Below are positions 8,439 through 16,380 of a stretch of 33,680 nucleotides of DNA, piece by piece. Origin of the DNA: Ruminiclostridium sp. GTDB taxonomy: Bacteria > Bacillota > Clostridia > Oscillospirales > Ruminococcaceae. Positions within the stretch are counted from its first letter, which is position 1. Every line of letters begins with the position of its first letter. A program made the position numbers and the translations under genes. Under the pieces are notes generated by a model that saw only the letters and a program-made list of their open reading frames with translations, made no database searches and was not told the DNA's origin. The DNA lies in NCBI GenBank assembly GCA_017624025.1, contig JAGANY010000021.1, positions 1 through 33,680 on the forward strand, written 5' to 3'.

Positions 8439-9398
8439 TTACTTAAGAACGATTACGTTCCAGCCCTCGGAGGAGGCTGTATCCTTAACGGTAAAGCCGT
8501 TTTCCTTAAGTGCGGAAAGCACTTCCTCAAGTCTTTCGTCGATAATTCCCGAAACGATAAGTGTTGCGTCAGATTTCATAAAGGAACGGAAAAGACTGCT
8601 CATTGCTATAATTACATCAGCAACAATATTCGCCACAACCACGTTGTAACCTGTGCCGATTTCGTTTCTTAAAGCTTCGTCCTCGATTATGTTTCCGCAA
8701 TACGCACGGTATTTTTCAGCAGTAAAGCCGTTCTTTTCCATATTTTCTGCTGCTGTATCTGCTGCATTCTTGAAAATATCAACCATAACGGCACTTTCTG
8801 CTCCTAAAAGCATAGCCGCAATTGAAAGAATACCGCTTCCGCATCCTAAATCGAGAACCTTGTCATTATTGCCTAAAACACCCTCGAGCTTTTCCATTAC
8901 AAGACGGGTCGTGTGATGCTGACCTGTGCCGAAGGTAGAAGCAGGGTCGATTTCAAGGATTTTTCTGTTTCCGATGTCTGTTACATTTTCCCAGGAAGGC
9001 TTTATTATAAGCTTTTCGCCTACATTAAAGGGTTTATAATACTGTTTCCAGTTATTCGCCCAGTCCTCTTCCTTTACGTTATCGATTTTAAGCTCCAGCG
9101 AGCCGTAAAAGCTTCCGTTTTCAGCCTTTAATTCGGAAAGCACGCCCTTAAGCTCTGAAAGAGTTTCGAGACCCTGTTCGTTATCCTGTAAATAAAGAGT
9201 AATATGGGTAGGAACATTTTTAAGACCCATAAGGTCATCATCAACATAGTCCCAGTTCATATCCTTATTTTCGAGAAATTCCTCGAAATCAGCACTGTCG
9301 TGGATAGTAAAGCCGTTTATACCAAGCTCCGAAAGACGCATAACCAATAAATTGACCGCCTCGGACTCTGTATAAACATCAATCTGCATAAAATTCAT
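8439..9398 (-). CDS. prmA: Ribosomal protein L11 methyltransferase
   Basis: SAM-dependent trimethylation of ribosomal protein L11 in the cytoplasm. It is 319 aa, the usual length. The N-terminal ~100 residues are the substrate-recognition domain (MQIDVYTESEAVNLLVMRL). The methyltransferase domain has the PrmA hallmarks: DPASTFGTGQHHTTRL (family form DPGxAFGTGxHxTT), SAM motif I LDLGCGSGILSIAA, and motif IV VVANIVADVI in the place of NILANPL. The ATG at 9398 has AAAGGA about 10 nt upstream. It is first in the transcript that continues into the GT2 gene and possibly parAB. Confidence 0.95.
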   Translation of the reverse strand: MNFMQIDVYTESEAVNLLVMRLSELGINGFTIHDSADFEEFLENKDMNWDYVDDDLMGLKNVPTHITLYLQDNEQGLETLSELKGVLSELKAENGSFYGSLELKIDNVKEEDWANNWKQYYKPFNVGEKLIIKPSWENVTDIGNRKILEIDPASTFGTGQHHTTRLVMEKLEGVLGNNDKVLDLGCGSGILSIAAMLLGAESAVMVDIFKNAADTAAENMEKNGFTAEKYRAYCGNIIEDEALRNEIGTGYNVVVANIVADVIIAMSSLFRSFMKSDATLIVSGIIDERLEEVLSALKENGFTVKDTASSEGWNVIVLK

Positions 9399-9442
9399 AA
9401 TATCTTATTCCTTTCGGTTTTTTCATTAATCCATACATTACA

Positions 9443-9471
9443 ATTATGCAACATTTTTCAGAAAAAAGCAA
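9443..9471 (-). promoter_or_regulatory. Likely prmA promoter
   Basis: On the minus strand, TTGCTT (9471-9466) and CATAAT (9448-9443) are separated by 17 nt. It lies about 45 nt upstream of the prmA start and diverges from the promoter at 9579. The match to consensus is good but not perfect. Confidence 0.5.
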
Positions 9472-9578
9472 TAGAAAACCGCTATTTTTAAAAGAAAAAC
9501 CATAGTTTTTATCGTTTTAGGCGTCAAAGCGATAAGATTATGTATATTTTCCCCGAATAAATCTGTTTAAAATTACTA

Positions 9579-9607
9579 TTGAATAAAAACCGCCGATAGC
9601 TTACAAT
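9579..9607 (+). promoter_or_regulatory. Promoter of the 66-aa membrane peptide gene
   Basis: TTGAAT (9579-9584), a 17-nt spacer, then TACAAT (9602-9607). An 8-bp inverted repeat, CCGCCGAT (9590-9597, in the spacer) and ATCGGCGG (9628-9635, overlapping the Shine-Dalgarno), flanks the start site and could be an operator or chance. Confidence 0.65.
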
Positions 9608-9646
9608 ATATATAAGAAATCGTTTAAATCGGCGGAGGTCTTAATA

Positions 9647-9847
9647 ATGAAAAAAATCTGGGGTCTGGCGGCGGCGGTTTTCGCCTGCATTATATTCAGC
9701 ATTGTGGCTTTCGCGGAAGAATTCACAGAAGCAGATAAAAGAATATTCGGTATATTCCCTATCTGGCTCTTTATACTTATCTTAGCAGTTGTAGTTATGC
9801 TCGCAATTATAATAATCATCGAGATTTTTAAAAGGAAGCATAAATAA
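9647..9847 (+). CDS. 66-aa membrane peptide
   Basis: Unrecognised, and the only + strand gene in the first 29 kb. The sequence shows a cleavable-looking signal segment (residues 1-23, ending AFAEE), a short charged region (EFTEADKRI), a second hydrophobic helix (about 37-60, very Ile/Val-rich) and a basic tail FKRKHK. The predicted result is a single-pass protein with a tiny outside segment and a basic cytoplasmic end. The gene is credible because GGCGGAGG sits 8 nt before the ATG and a good promoter lies at 9579-9607. It converges on glnN, and its stop codon overlaps the outer arm of repeat copy 2. Confidence 0.8.
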   Translation: MKKIWGLAAAVFACIIFSIVAFAEEFTEADKRIFGIFPIWLFILILAVVVMLAIIIIIEIFKRKHK

Positions 9848-10114
9848 AGACGTTACCGTAATGGTATTGCTTTTATAGAAGTGTTATAGGTATTAACGGG
9901 AGAAACCTTTCTGAAGAAAGGCTTTCTCCCGAACCCTCTTCCAAAGACTTTTAATATAAATTTAAGACCCACAGGTTTATCCTGTGGGTCTTAAATTTAA
10001 ACTGAAAGTTTTCGGAAGGGAGCCCGAGGGAAATCCCTTTTTCAAAAGGGTTTCCCTCGTTAATGCTCATAAATACTTTTATAAAAACATTGCTGTTATG
10101 ATAATGTCTTTATT
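9843..10114. repeat. Long multi-hairpin palindromic repeat, copy 2
   Basis: Same element as at 1-245, with about 95% identity over 9897-10084. Hairpins are at 9897-9931, 9958-9998 (perfect 18-bp arms, 5-nt loop) and 10025-10059. Differences between the copies fall in loops or keep pairing, for example the centre GGTattACC becomes GGtttatCC. The outermost arms AATAAAGAC (9843-9851) and GTCTTTATT (10106-10114) pair with each other but do not match the outer arms of copy 1. Both ends overlap the stop codons of the converging genes, which fits a bidirectional transcription terminator. Confidence 0.87.
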
Positions 10115-12212
10115 TTACGCTGAAAAGAATTTCGCCGTATGTAGGTACGGGCCAGTAGGAGCTTGCTACCATAGTTTCGAGGGTATCTACGATTTCACGA
10201 ATTTCGTTCATCTTTGCGAATATCTCGTCGTGGTAGAATCTCGCAATAGTTTCAACGCCGCTTAATTCCTTAACCTTAGTGAGAAGTCCGTAAAGCTCCT
10301 CGTTTTTAGCAAGCATAGAAGCAGAGAGAGAAGCGATTCTGTTAACTGTGTCAAGCTCTACAGACGCATCAACGCCGACATTCTTCTTCGACGCAATAAC
10401 ATCACATAAAACCTTCTGGTAAGACATAACTGCCGGTGCATAATCACGTTTTACCATCTGGGCTGCTGTCTGTGCTTCGATATTAAGCGTCTTATAATAA
10501 TTTTCAAGCAGAATTTCTGTTCTTGCGTGAATTTCACGTTCGGTAAATACCTTATGTCTGCCGAAAAGCTCGATAGACTTCTGGTCAGCAAAATGAGGAA
10601 GTGCGTCAACAGTAGAAACGAGATTCGGAAGACCTCTTTTCTTTGTTGCTTCTTCTACCCATACTTCATCGTAGCCGTTACCATTAAAGATAACTCTGCT
10701 GTGCTGCTTGAAGGTCTTAACGAGGAGAGAATGAAGAACTTCGTCGAAGTTTTCTGCTGTTGCCTTTTCAAGTTCATCAGCAAAAACTCTGAGAGATTCG
10801 GCAACGATAGTGTTAAGTATAATATTCGGAGTCGATACGTTGTGGGTAGAGCCTACCGAACGGAACTCGAACTTATTACCTGTAAATGCGAAGGGAGAGG
10901 TTCTGTTGCGGTCGGTATTGTCTTTCTTGAACTTAGGGAGAGTTACGATGCCTAAATCGAAATACGAGGATTTCTTTACGATAGTTCTTCCGTCAATAAT
11001 CGCCTTTACTACTTCATCAAGCTCATCGCCGAGGAATATGGAGATAATTGCGGGAGGAGCTTCGTGTGCACCTAAACGATGGTCATTACCTGCTGTTGCA
11101 ACGGAAAGACGGAGAAGCTCAGCATAATCGTCAACAGCCTTTATAACTGCCGCTAAGAATGTAAGGAACTGTGCGTTCTCGCTGGGGGACTTGCCGGGGT
11201 TAAGAAGATTCTGGCCGTCATCGGTAGAAAGTGCCCAGTTATCGTGTTTGCCCGAACCATTTACGCCCTTGAAAGGCTTTTCGTGAAGAAGGCAGACCAT
11301 ATCGTGCTTCTTGGCAATCTTCTGCATCATTTCCATAGCAAGCTGGTTCTGGTCAGCAGCTACGTTGGCGGAAGCGAAGATAGGAGCCATTTCGTGCTGT
11401 GCGGGAGCCGCTTCGTTGTGCTTTGTTGTAGAAGGAACGCCAAGCTTCCATAAAGCTATGTCGAGGTCCTTCATATAATCTGAAACTCTCTGCTTTATAA
11501 CGCCGAAGTAGTGGTCTTCCATTTCCTGTCCCTTAGGTGCGGGAGCACCGAAGAGAGTTCTTCCTGTATAAAGAAGGTCTTTTCTCTTTTCATATACGCT
11601 CTTGTCAACAAGGAAATATTCCTGTTCAGCTCCGACTGTAGGGATAACACGCTTTGAGGTCGTATTTCCGAACAAGCGGAGTACTCGTAAAGCCTGTTCG
11701 GAAAGAGCCGCCATAGAACGGAGAAGAGGAGTCTTTTTGTCGAGGGCTTCGCCTGTGTAGGAACAGAAAGCGGTAGGAATATAAAGGGTAGTATCCTTTA
11801 CGAAAACGAAGGAAGTAGGGTCCCATGCTGTATATCCTCTTGCTTCAAAGGTCGCACGGATGCCGCCGGAAGGGAAAGAAGAAGCGTCTGTTTCGCCCTT
11901 TATAAGCTCCTTGCCCGAAAATTCCATAATAACTGTACCGTCTCCTGTGGGAGCGATAAAGCTGTCGTGCTTTTCGGCAGTAATGCCTGTCATAGGCTGG
12001 AACCAGTGGGTATAATGGGTTGCACCCTTTTCGATTGCCCAGTCCTTCATAGCTGTAGCTACGCTTTCAGCAATAGAGCCGTCAAGCTCTCTGCCTGTGT
12101 TCATTGTTTCCTTAAGCTTTTTGAAGACATCCTTAGGAAGTCTTTTTCTCATAGTTGATTCGTTGAAGACATCCTCGCCGAAAATTCTCGACACATCGAT
12201 TACTTCTGCCAT
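10110..12212 (-). CDS. glnN: Glutamine synthetase type III
   Basis: ATP-dependent synthesis of glutamine from glutamate and ammonia in the cytoplasm. It is 700 aa from the ATG at 12212, which has AGGAGG 7 nt upstream; a longer in-frame start at 12266 would translate the leader hairpin and ribosome-binding site. GSIII hallmarks are present: RIFGEDVFN at the N-terminus, [80 protein letters not shown] and [24 protein letters not shown] is typical of Ruminococcus, Bacteroides and cyanobacteria. It is monocistronic, with its own promoter and a structured leader, and ends in repeat copy 2. Confidence 0.97.
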   Translation of the reverse strand: MAEVIDVSRIFGEDVFNESTMRKRLPKDVFKKLKETMNTGRELDGSIAESVATAMKDWAIEKGATHYTHWFQPMTGITAEKHDSFIAPTGDGTVIMEFSGKELIKGETDASSFPSGGIRATFEARGYTAWDPTSFVFVKDTTLYIPTAFCSYTGEALDKKTPLLRSMAALSEQALRVLRLFGNTTSKRVIPTVGAEQEYFLVDKSVYEKRKDLLYTGRTLFGAPAPKGQEMEDHYFGVIKQRVSDYMKDLDIALWKLGVPSTTKHNEAAPAQHEMAPIFASANVAADQNQLAMEMMQKIAKKHDMVCLLHEKPFKGVNGSGKHDNWALSTDDGQNLLNPGKSPSENAQFLTFLAAVIKAVDDYAELLRLSVATAGNDHRLGAHEAPPAIISIFLGDELDEVVKAIIDGRTIVKKSSYFDLGIVTLPKFKKDNTDRNRTSPFAFTGNKFEFRSVGSTHNVSTPNIILNTIVAESLRVFADELEKATAENFDEVLHSLLVKTFKQHSRVIFNGNGYDEVWVEEATKKRGLPNLVSTVDALPHFADQKSIELFGRHKVFTEREIHARTEILLENYYKTLNIEAQTAAQMVKRDYAPAVMSYQKVLCDVIASKKNVGVDASVELDTVNRIASLSASMLAKNEELYGLLTKVKELSGVETIARFYHDEIFAKMNEIREIVDTLETMVASSYWPVPTYGEILFSVK

Positions 12213-12242
12213 ATATGGTCCTCCTCTTAAGAGTAGAATATG

Positions 12243-12285
12243 AAAAAAGGCATTCTGACATAGCACGGGCTATGCAAAACGCCTT
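12243..12285 (-). terminator. Attenuator-like hairpin in the glnN leader
   Basis: In the minus-strand transcript, AAGGC pairs with GCCTT around an inner stem CATAGC-ccgt-GCTATG, and T6 follows immediately. This is the form of an intrinsic terminator. It lies between the promoter (12312-12340) and the ribosome-binding site, about 30 nt before the start codon, so it should reduce read-through unless an antiterminator acts. TGACA upstream (about 12294-12290) can pair with TGTCA in the right arm, giving a possible competing fold. Confidence 0.65.
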
Positions 12286-12311
12286 GTTCTGTCAATAAAT
12301 ATTACTTCATT

Positions 12312-12340
12312 ATAATAATATAAAACAACTGATTTGTCAA
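12312..12340 (-). promoter_or_regulatory. glnN promoter
   Basis: On the minus strand there is a perfect TTGACA (12340-12335), a 17-nt spacer and TATTAT (12317-12312), with an overlapping TATAAT 3 nt further on. The predicted start is near 12305, giving a leader of about 90 nt that contains the attenuator-like hairpin. Confidence 0.75.
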
Positions 12341-12377
12341 TATGGGAATATAGCCAAAATAAAATGTTGAAATACCC

Positions 12378-13007
12378 TTATTTTTCGCTGTGTTTCTTGG
12401 TTTTTTTCTCTACAAGCTTCGCCCATAACCCCCATACAAGCAGGTTTATGTTTATAATAAGCAATGTTTTAGAAATCGCCTTTATGCTTTCTTCGTAATT
12501 CGAAGCCGCACTTAAAAGACTAGTGTACATACCACAGGCTTCCGTTACGTTGTGCCAGGCAAAACCCAGAGACAGAACAGTAAGAATAAGCGGAAACACA
12601 TACATTCCAAGCTTTGATGACTTTTCGTCGAGCAAGTCCTGTCCGTGACGGAATATAAGGGCGAAGCATAATCCCAACAGTGCAATTATTGTCGGATAAA
12701 CGAAGAATTCTACTGCCGCATAGGTCTGTACCGAGGGGTATTCCTTAAAATAAAACACTGTTTCAACCGTCGGAACGAGAAAATCTCTCGTATCGCTTAC
12801 ATCAACGGTATAGCTATAGCTTTCCTCTTCAACAACATACTCATAAACCGCAAGCCGTTCAGCAGTAATGTCCTTTAATTCGCTTCGGCTTATACCGATT
12901 ATATCGAGGGTCGCAAAAAGTGCCGCAATAGAGAGAATTGCGAAAAAAAGGCAGGAAAAGGCAAGGAAAATCCAGCCGTTTACACGTAAATCCAGCAGTT
13001 TTTTCAT
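12378..13007 (-). CDS. Four-TM membrane protein, last gene of the DHHW/FkbH operon
   Basis: 209 aa and not recognised. Hydrophobic helices are at about 12-35, 97-120, 132-153 and 183-201. The loop between helices 1 and 2 (about 60 residues, Tyr/Glu/Val-rich) is predicted to be outside, and the tail is very basic (KLVEKKTKKHSEK, inside). It is too short and has too few helices for an MBOAT acyltransferase. The start at 13007 has GGTGAGGA about 6 nt upstream. It lies 44 nt after the acyl carrier protein gene in the same direction, so an accessory role in the same surface pathway is possible but unproven. Confidence 0.75.
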   Translation of the reverse strand: MKKLLDLRVNGWIFLAFSCLFFAILSIAALFATLDIIGISRSELKDITAERLAVYEYVVEEESYSYTVDVSDTRDFLVPTVETVFYFKEYPSVQTYAAVEFFVYPTIIALLGLCFALIFRHGQDLLDEKSSKLGMYVFPLILTVLSLGFAWHNVTEACGMYTSLLSAASNYEESIKAISKTLLIININLLVWGLWAKLVEKKTKKHSEK

Positions 13008-13051
13008 TTTTCCTCACCTCAGCATCGTCTATAAACAAGTATTTTTATCTT

Positions 13052-13285
13052 TTACATTCTTGACTTTATTATGTCTGCCATTTCTCCGACATTTTTCATA
13101 CCCGAAACTTCTCCCATCGTGAAGCGGATACCGAATTCGTCTTCTACGGCAGCCATAAGGGTAATATGGTTGAGACTGTCCCAGTCGTCGATATCGTCTG
13201 CTGTTGTTTCTTCGTCCAGTTCAATATCCTCGTCATCAAAAAAGTCACGGAATACTTCGTTAAGTCTTTCAAAAATTTCTTCCAT
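13052..13285 (-). CDS. Acyl carrier protein, pathway-specific
   Basis: 77-aa acidic four-helix protein that carries an acyl group on a phosphopantetheine arm. The attachment site is Ser37 in DDWDSLNHITLM, matching the DSL signature. It differs from typical fatty-acid ACPs (DSLDTVE) in having DSLNH, which is common in ACPs that partner with FkbH-like enzymes and specialised loading systems. AAGGAGG precedes the ATG, and the FkbH stop codon is 1 nt upstream, so the two are translationally linked. The context suggests it receives a group from the FkbH protein. Confidence 0.93.
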   Translation of the reverse strand: MEEIFERLNEVFRDFFDDEDIELDEETTADDIDDWDSLNHITLMAAVEDEFGIRFTMGEVSGMKNVGEMADIIKSRM

Positions 13286-13286
13286 C

Positions 13287-15074
13287 TTATTTTTCCTCCT
13301 TATTTATGTTTATATGCTTTGTATAAGGCTTATAACCGTCTGTTAAAAGCTCCCATACTGTATTTCCGTCGCTTTCCGACACCTTTTCAAAACCGAATGT
13401 GCCGAATAATTCCTTTACCATACCGTTTTTTGCGGTAGGGTAGTAATAGCCTCTGATTTTCTTTACGCCCTGTGCCGAAGCCGTTTCAACAACCTTGTCG
13501 AGCATTGCAAATTCCATCTCTCTTTTAAGAACTCTGCAGCTCATAATCCACAGGTCTATATTAAGCTCTGTGCCGTCCTTGTGACCGATAACTACCGAAA
13601 CAACGCCGTTATCTCCGAATTTATCGGACAATCTTCCGTAAAGAGCGATATAATTATTATCCGAAGCTATGCTTTCAATTTCGCTTTCGGTATAACGTCT
13701 TGTAGTTACGTTAAACTGGTTGCTTTTGTTGGTAAGCTGTGCGATACGCTGGAGGTAAGGGGGTGCGAAAGGCTTTATCTCCGCATTCATGGAAAGGCTG
13801 TCGAGATAATCTCCGTAATCGGAATAGCTCTTCATAAGGCTTGCTCTTTCGGCATTTGCCTTATACATTTCTCCCCTTTTTCTGTCGTCCTCAGAAAGAG
13901 AAACTACCTCGAAATATCTGTTTCTGTCGAGAATTCTTATGTAGTTCTCCGCTCCGTCCATTTCGGGAACAGCGGTACCCTTAAGCTGTTCACGGACGAT
14001 TTCACGTTCGGCAGGGTTATCGTCAGCAAAAACAAAGCTTTCGGGAAGAAGATTAAGCTCTTCGGCTGTTTCAAGAATGTTTCTGTCCTTGTTTTCCCAG
14101 TTCGCCTTTATAACCGTAAAGTCATCGGGGCGTAATGTGCCGTCGGGATGCTTAAGTCCTGCCTCAGCGTTTTCGTAATCGTTCTTCGAACAAACCGTAA
14201 GCAGTATTCCAAGGTCCTTATGAAGCTTAAGGTATTCCTGGAACTCCGAATAGACCTGGCCTTGCGGAAGGTCCATACCGATTTTTATATTATCCGCTCC
14301 GTCATCGCCTACAACTCCGCCCCAGAGGGTATTGTCGAGGTCGAGAGCGAGAACCTTTTTGTTCTTGCCGTAAATTGCCTTTATGATTGCCGCTGTGTTT
14401 GCGGCAAGATAAGGTACAGCCTGTAAGGAAAGTGCGTATTTATACATCTGCCAAGCAAGATTATCTGACCAGTTATCAAGACCGTAGCAGGCAGAAACAT
14501 AGTTTATGTCGTTTATATAAAGCTTTGGCTCGTTTTCGGCATATTCCGAAAACTTAAGATTAAGTTCATTTACAGCACGTACTCTTCCGTGAATATCCGA
14601 ACAATCGGAGTTTCCGAGAAGTCTGTATGACGGAAGCTCGAAGTTGTTCTGGATTATGGGACAGCCAAATTTTTCCTTTAAGCTTTCCCACATCTGTCTG
14701 TACCTTAAAAACTCGCTCTCTATAGCCGATAAAGCTTCCTCTCTGCTGTCTGTTACAGAGGGATAGCGGTTTATATTGCGGTTTGTGGTATAGACATAAA
14801 TAAGGTCGGGCTTGAATTCCGTAAGTTCTTCCGACGGGAACATCGCATCCTGCCAGTACTGACCGTATTCCGACAGGTAAAATGTCGGCTCGAGACCGTA
14901 ATTCAGCAGGAAAAGCTCCAGCTGGTCAGCCAGAGCGTTAGCCGTAGAGCCGGAAAGAATTGCAATCTTTACGGGAATACGCTTTATTCCGTCATTTTTA
15001 AAGGCTTTTTTCAAGCTTTTCTGTTTTTTAAGAAGATAACCGCTGTCAAAAGGGTATGTAAAAATGTCTTTTAT
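13287..15074 (-). CDS. FkbH-like HAD-family protein (acyl/glyceryl-ACP loading)
   Basis: About 595 aa. In the N-terminal ~220 residues AILSGSTANALADQLELFLL marks the FkbH family. The HAD domain follows with the DxDxT motif (VLALDLDNTLWGGVVGDDG), and a GNAT-like C-terminal part covers the last ~150 residues. Studied relatives move a glyceryl group from 1,3-bisphosphoglycerate to an ACP with loss of phosphate, and the ACP gene next door fits. No ATG, GTG or TTG lies between the upstream stop (15094) and the conserved YPFDSGYLLKK. Candidates are ATA at 15074 (9 nt after AAGGA, preferred) and ATT at 15080. An ATG at 15206 or 15185 would overlap the upstream gene by about 100 nt and has no good ribosome-binding site. 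Confidence 0.85.
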   Translation of the reverse strand: MKDIFTYPFDSGYLLKKQKSLKKAFKNDGIKRIPVKIAILSGSTANALADQLELFLLNYGLEPTFYLSEYGQYWQDAMFPSEELTEFKPDLIYVYTTNRNINRYPSVTDSREEALSAIESEFLRYRQMWESLKEKFGCPIIQNNFELPSYRLLGNSDCSDIHGRVRAVNELNLKFSEYAENEPKLYINDINYVSACYGLDNWSDNLAWQMYKYALSLQAVPYLAANTAAIIKAIYGKNKKVLALDLDNTLWGGVVGDDGADNIKIGMDLPQGQVYSEFQEYLKLHKDLGILLTVCSKNDYENAEAGLKHPDGTLRPDDFTVIKANWENKDRNILETAEELNLLPESFVFADDNPAEREIVREQLKGTAVPEMDGAENYIRILDRNRYFEVVSLSEDDRKRGEMYKANAERASLMKSYSDYGDYLDSLSMNAEIKPFAPPYLQRIAQLTNKSNQFNVTTRRYTESEIESIASDNNYIALYGRLSDKFGDNGVVSVVIGHKDGTELNIDLWIMSCRVLKREMEFAMLDKVVETASAQGVKKIRGYYYPTAKNGMVKELFGTFGFEKVSESDGNTVWELLTDGYKPYTKHININKEEK

Positions 15075-15093
15075 TTTAATCAGTCCTTTTTTA

Positions 15094-16380
15094 TCAATAA
15101 TTAAGTATTTTTCCGAGATAATTTCCGTTCGTTCCTGCCGGGGTAAAGGTACATACAGAGAAAAGCAGGTCGGTAGCACCCACATCCTTACAGAACTGAA
15201 CCGCATTCAGATAGAAATAACGTATGTCGCACACGTAAATCTTTTCAAAGGACGAGGTAAGGAAAGGCACAACAGCATTTCCATAGCTTTCCTTGAATAT
15301 TACAAGGGTACGTCCGTTTTTTGTTCCCGTTTCGATTTCTGCAATTATATTGTCTGCTCCTAAAAAAGAACAGTAATAACCGCTTGCATCGGGAGAGGTT
15401 ATAAGGCTTCCGCTGTAGCCGTTCTTGAAATATCCGTTATAATAGGTGGTTTTAAGGCTTTCATTGTCGGGCGGAATATATAAATCGAACTGTTCGGGGT
15501 CGTTATAAATAAGACTGCTCTCTGTGTACATATACATCGAGCCGACAAAACCGCCTCTTGTTACCTTTTTATATGCGTCGAGATAAGGGAAGCTTACCCC
15601 CGCCTCAACAGCAAAGGCCTGTGCAGCGTAGTAGCCGCCGAGTGGGAACCAATGGTGGTCGGTACGGGAAAAAATCGCTTCGTCGGTATGTGCCGCAAGA
15701 GCAGAATATGCGTCAACATTCTTCACATTCTTAAGGCAGGCACGGATATGGTCGATTTTTTTCCACTGGCTTGCCGTAAAATTATCAAAGCCTTCGGGAA
15801 CATAAAACTCGCTGGACGTAGGAACTACCATATTATATACATTTACATCAGGCAGCTTTTCTTTAAAGGTATTTACGCTTTCAGCCCAGCTTTCGCAAAG
15901 TCCGTATGTACCCCAGCAAGGCATCAACGCCCAGTAATGACCGTTTATTTCGGAAATAAGGAGACCGCTGTCATCAATAACATTATATGCTCCGCCGCTT
16001 ATTGATGTTACTTCCGGCTTCGGAAGGGTTTCGAGAGGGGATGTTGTAATTATAGCCTCTGTTTCGGGCGGTTTGGTGGTAATTTCGGGTAAGGTTTCTG
16101 AAAAAGAGGTTTCAGTACCGCCGATAAGGGTTTCGGGAATTGTTGTCTCGTAATGCTTCGTGCTTTTCGAGGTAACGATTTCTTCCGTTGCCGCTTCCGT
16201 TTCTTCGGGCAGGCTTTCGCCCGTTGTGGCACTGGTGCCTAAATCGGCGGCGATATACGCGTTTATTCCCTCGGTAACAACTGTACGGAAGGTAACTTCG
16301 CTTTCCTTATTTGCCGAGCAGGATGACAACAATACTGCTGTACATAAAAATACCGCCGTTTTTATAAATTTATTCTTCAT
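15094..16380 (-). CDS. DHHW-family lipoprotein (AlgX/AlgJ-like SGNH fold)
   Basis: 428 aa. The N-terminus is a lipoprotein signal (basic start, hydrophobic core, lipobox LSSC with the Cys near residue 21), so it is probably tethered to the outer face of the membrane. A Thr/Glu/Pro-rich linker (about 45-130) leads to the DHHW domain. D241-H242-H243-W244 (in SRTDHHWFPLGGYYAA) and S365 (in KESYGNAVVPFL) line up with an Asp-x-His plus Ser triad, as in alginate O-acetyltransferase proteins AlgX/AlgJ. It is a close paralogue of the upstream gene and overlaps it by 11 nt. The likely role is transfer of an acyl group to, or its removal from, a surface polymer. The substrate is unknown. Confidence 0.87.
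   Translation of the reverse strand: MKNKFIKTAVFLCTAVLLSSCSANKESEVTFRTVVTEGINAYIAADLGTSATTGESLPEETEAATEEIVTSKSTKHYETTIPETLIGGTETSFSETLPEITTKPPETEAIITTSPLETLPKPEVTSISGGAYNVIDDSGLLISEINGHYWALMPCWGTYGLCESWAESVNTFKEKLPDVNVYNMVVPTSSEFYVPEGFDNFTASQWKKIDHIRACLKNVKNVDAYSALAAHTDEAIFSRTDHHWFPLGGYYAAQAFAVEAGVSFPYLDAYKKVTRGGFVGSMYMYTESSLIYNDPEQFDLYIPPDNESLKTTYYNGYFKNGYSGSLITSPDASGYYCSFLGADNIIAEIETGTKNGRTLVIFKESYGNAVVPFLTSSFEKIYVCDIRYFYLNAVQFCKDVGATDLLFSVCTFTPAGTNGNYLGKILNY

Noticed and set aside
12213-12266. Extended start for glutamine synthetase
   Set aside because: The extension translates the leader hairpin and the AGGAGG ribosome-binding site; the ATG at 12212 fits the family.
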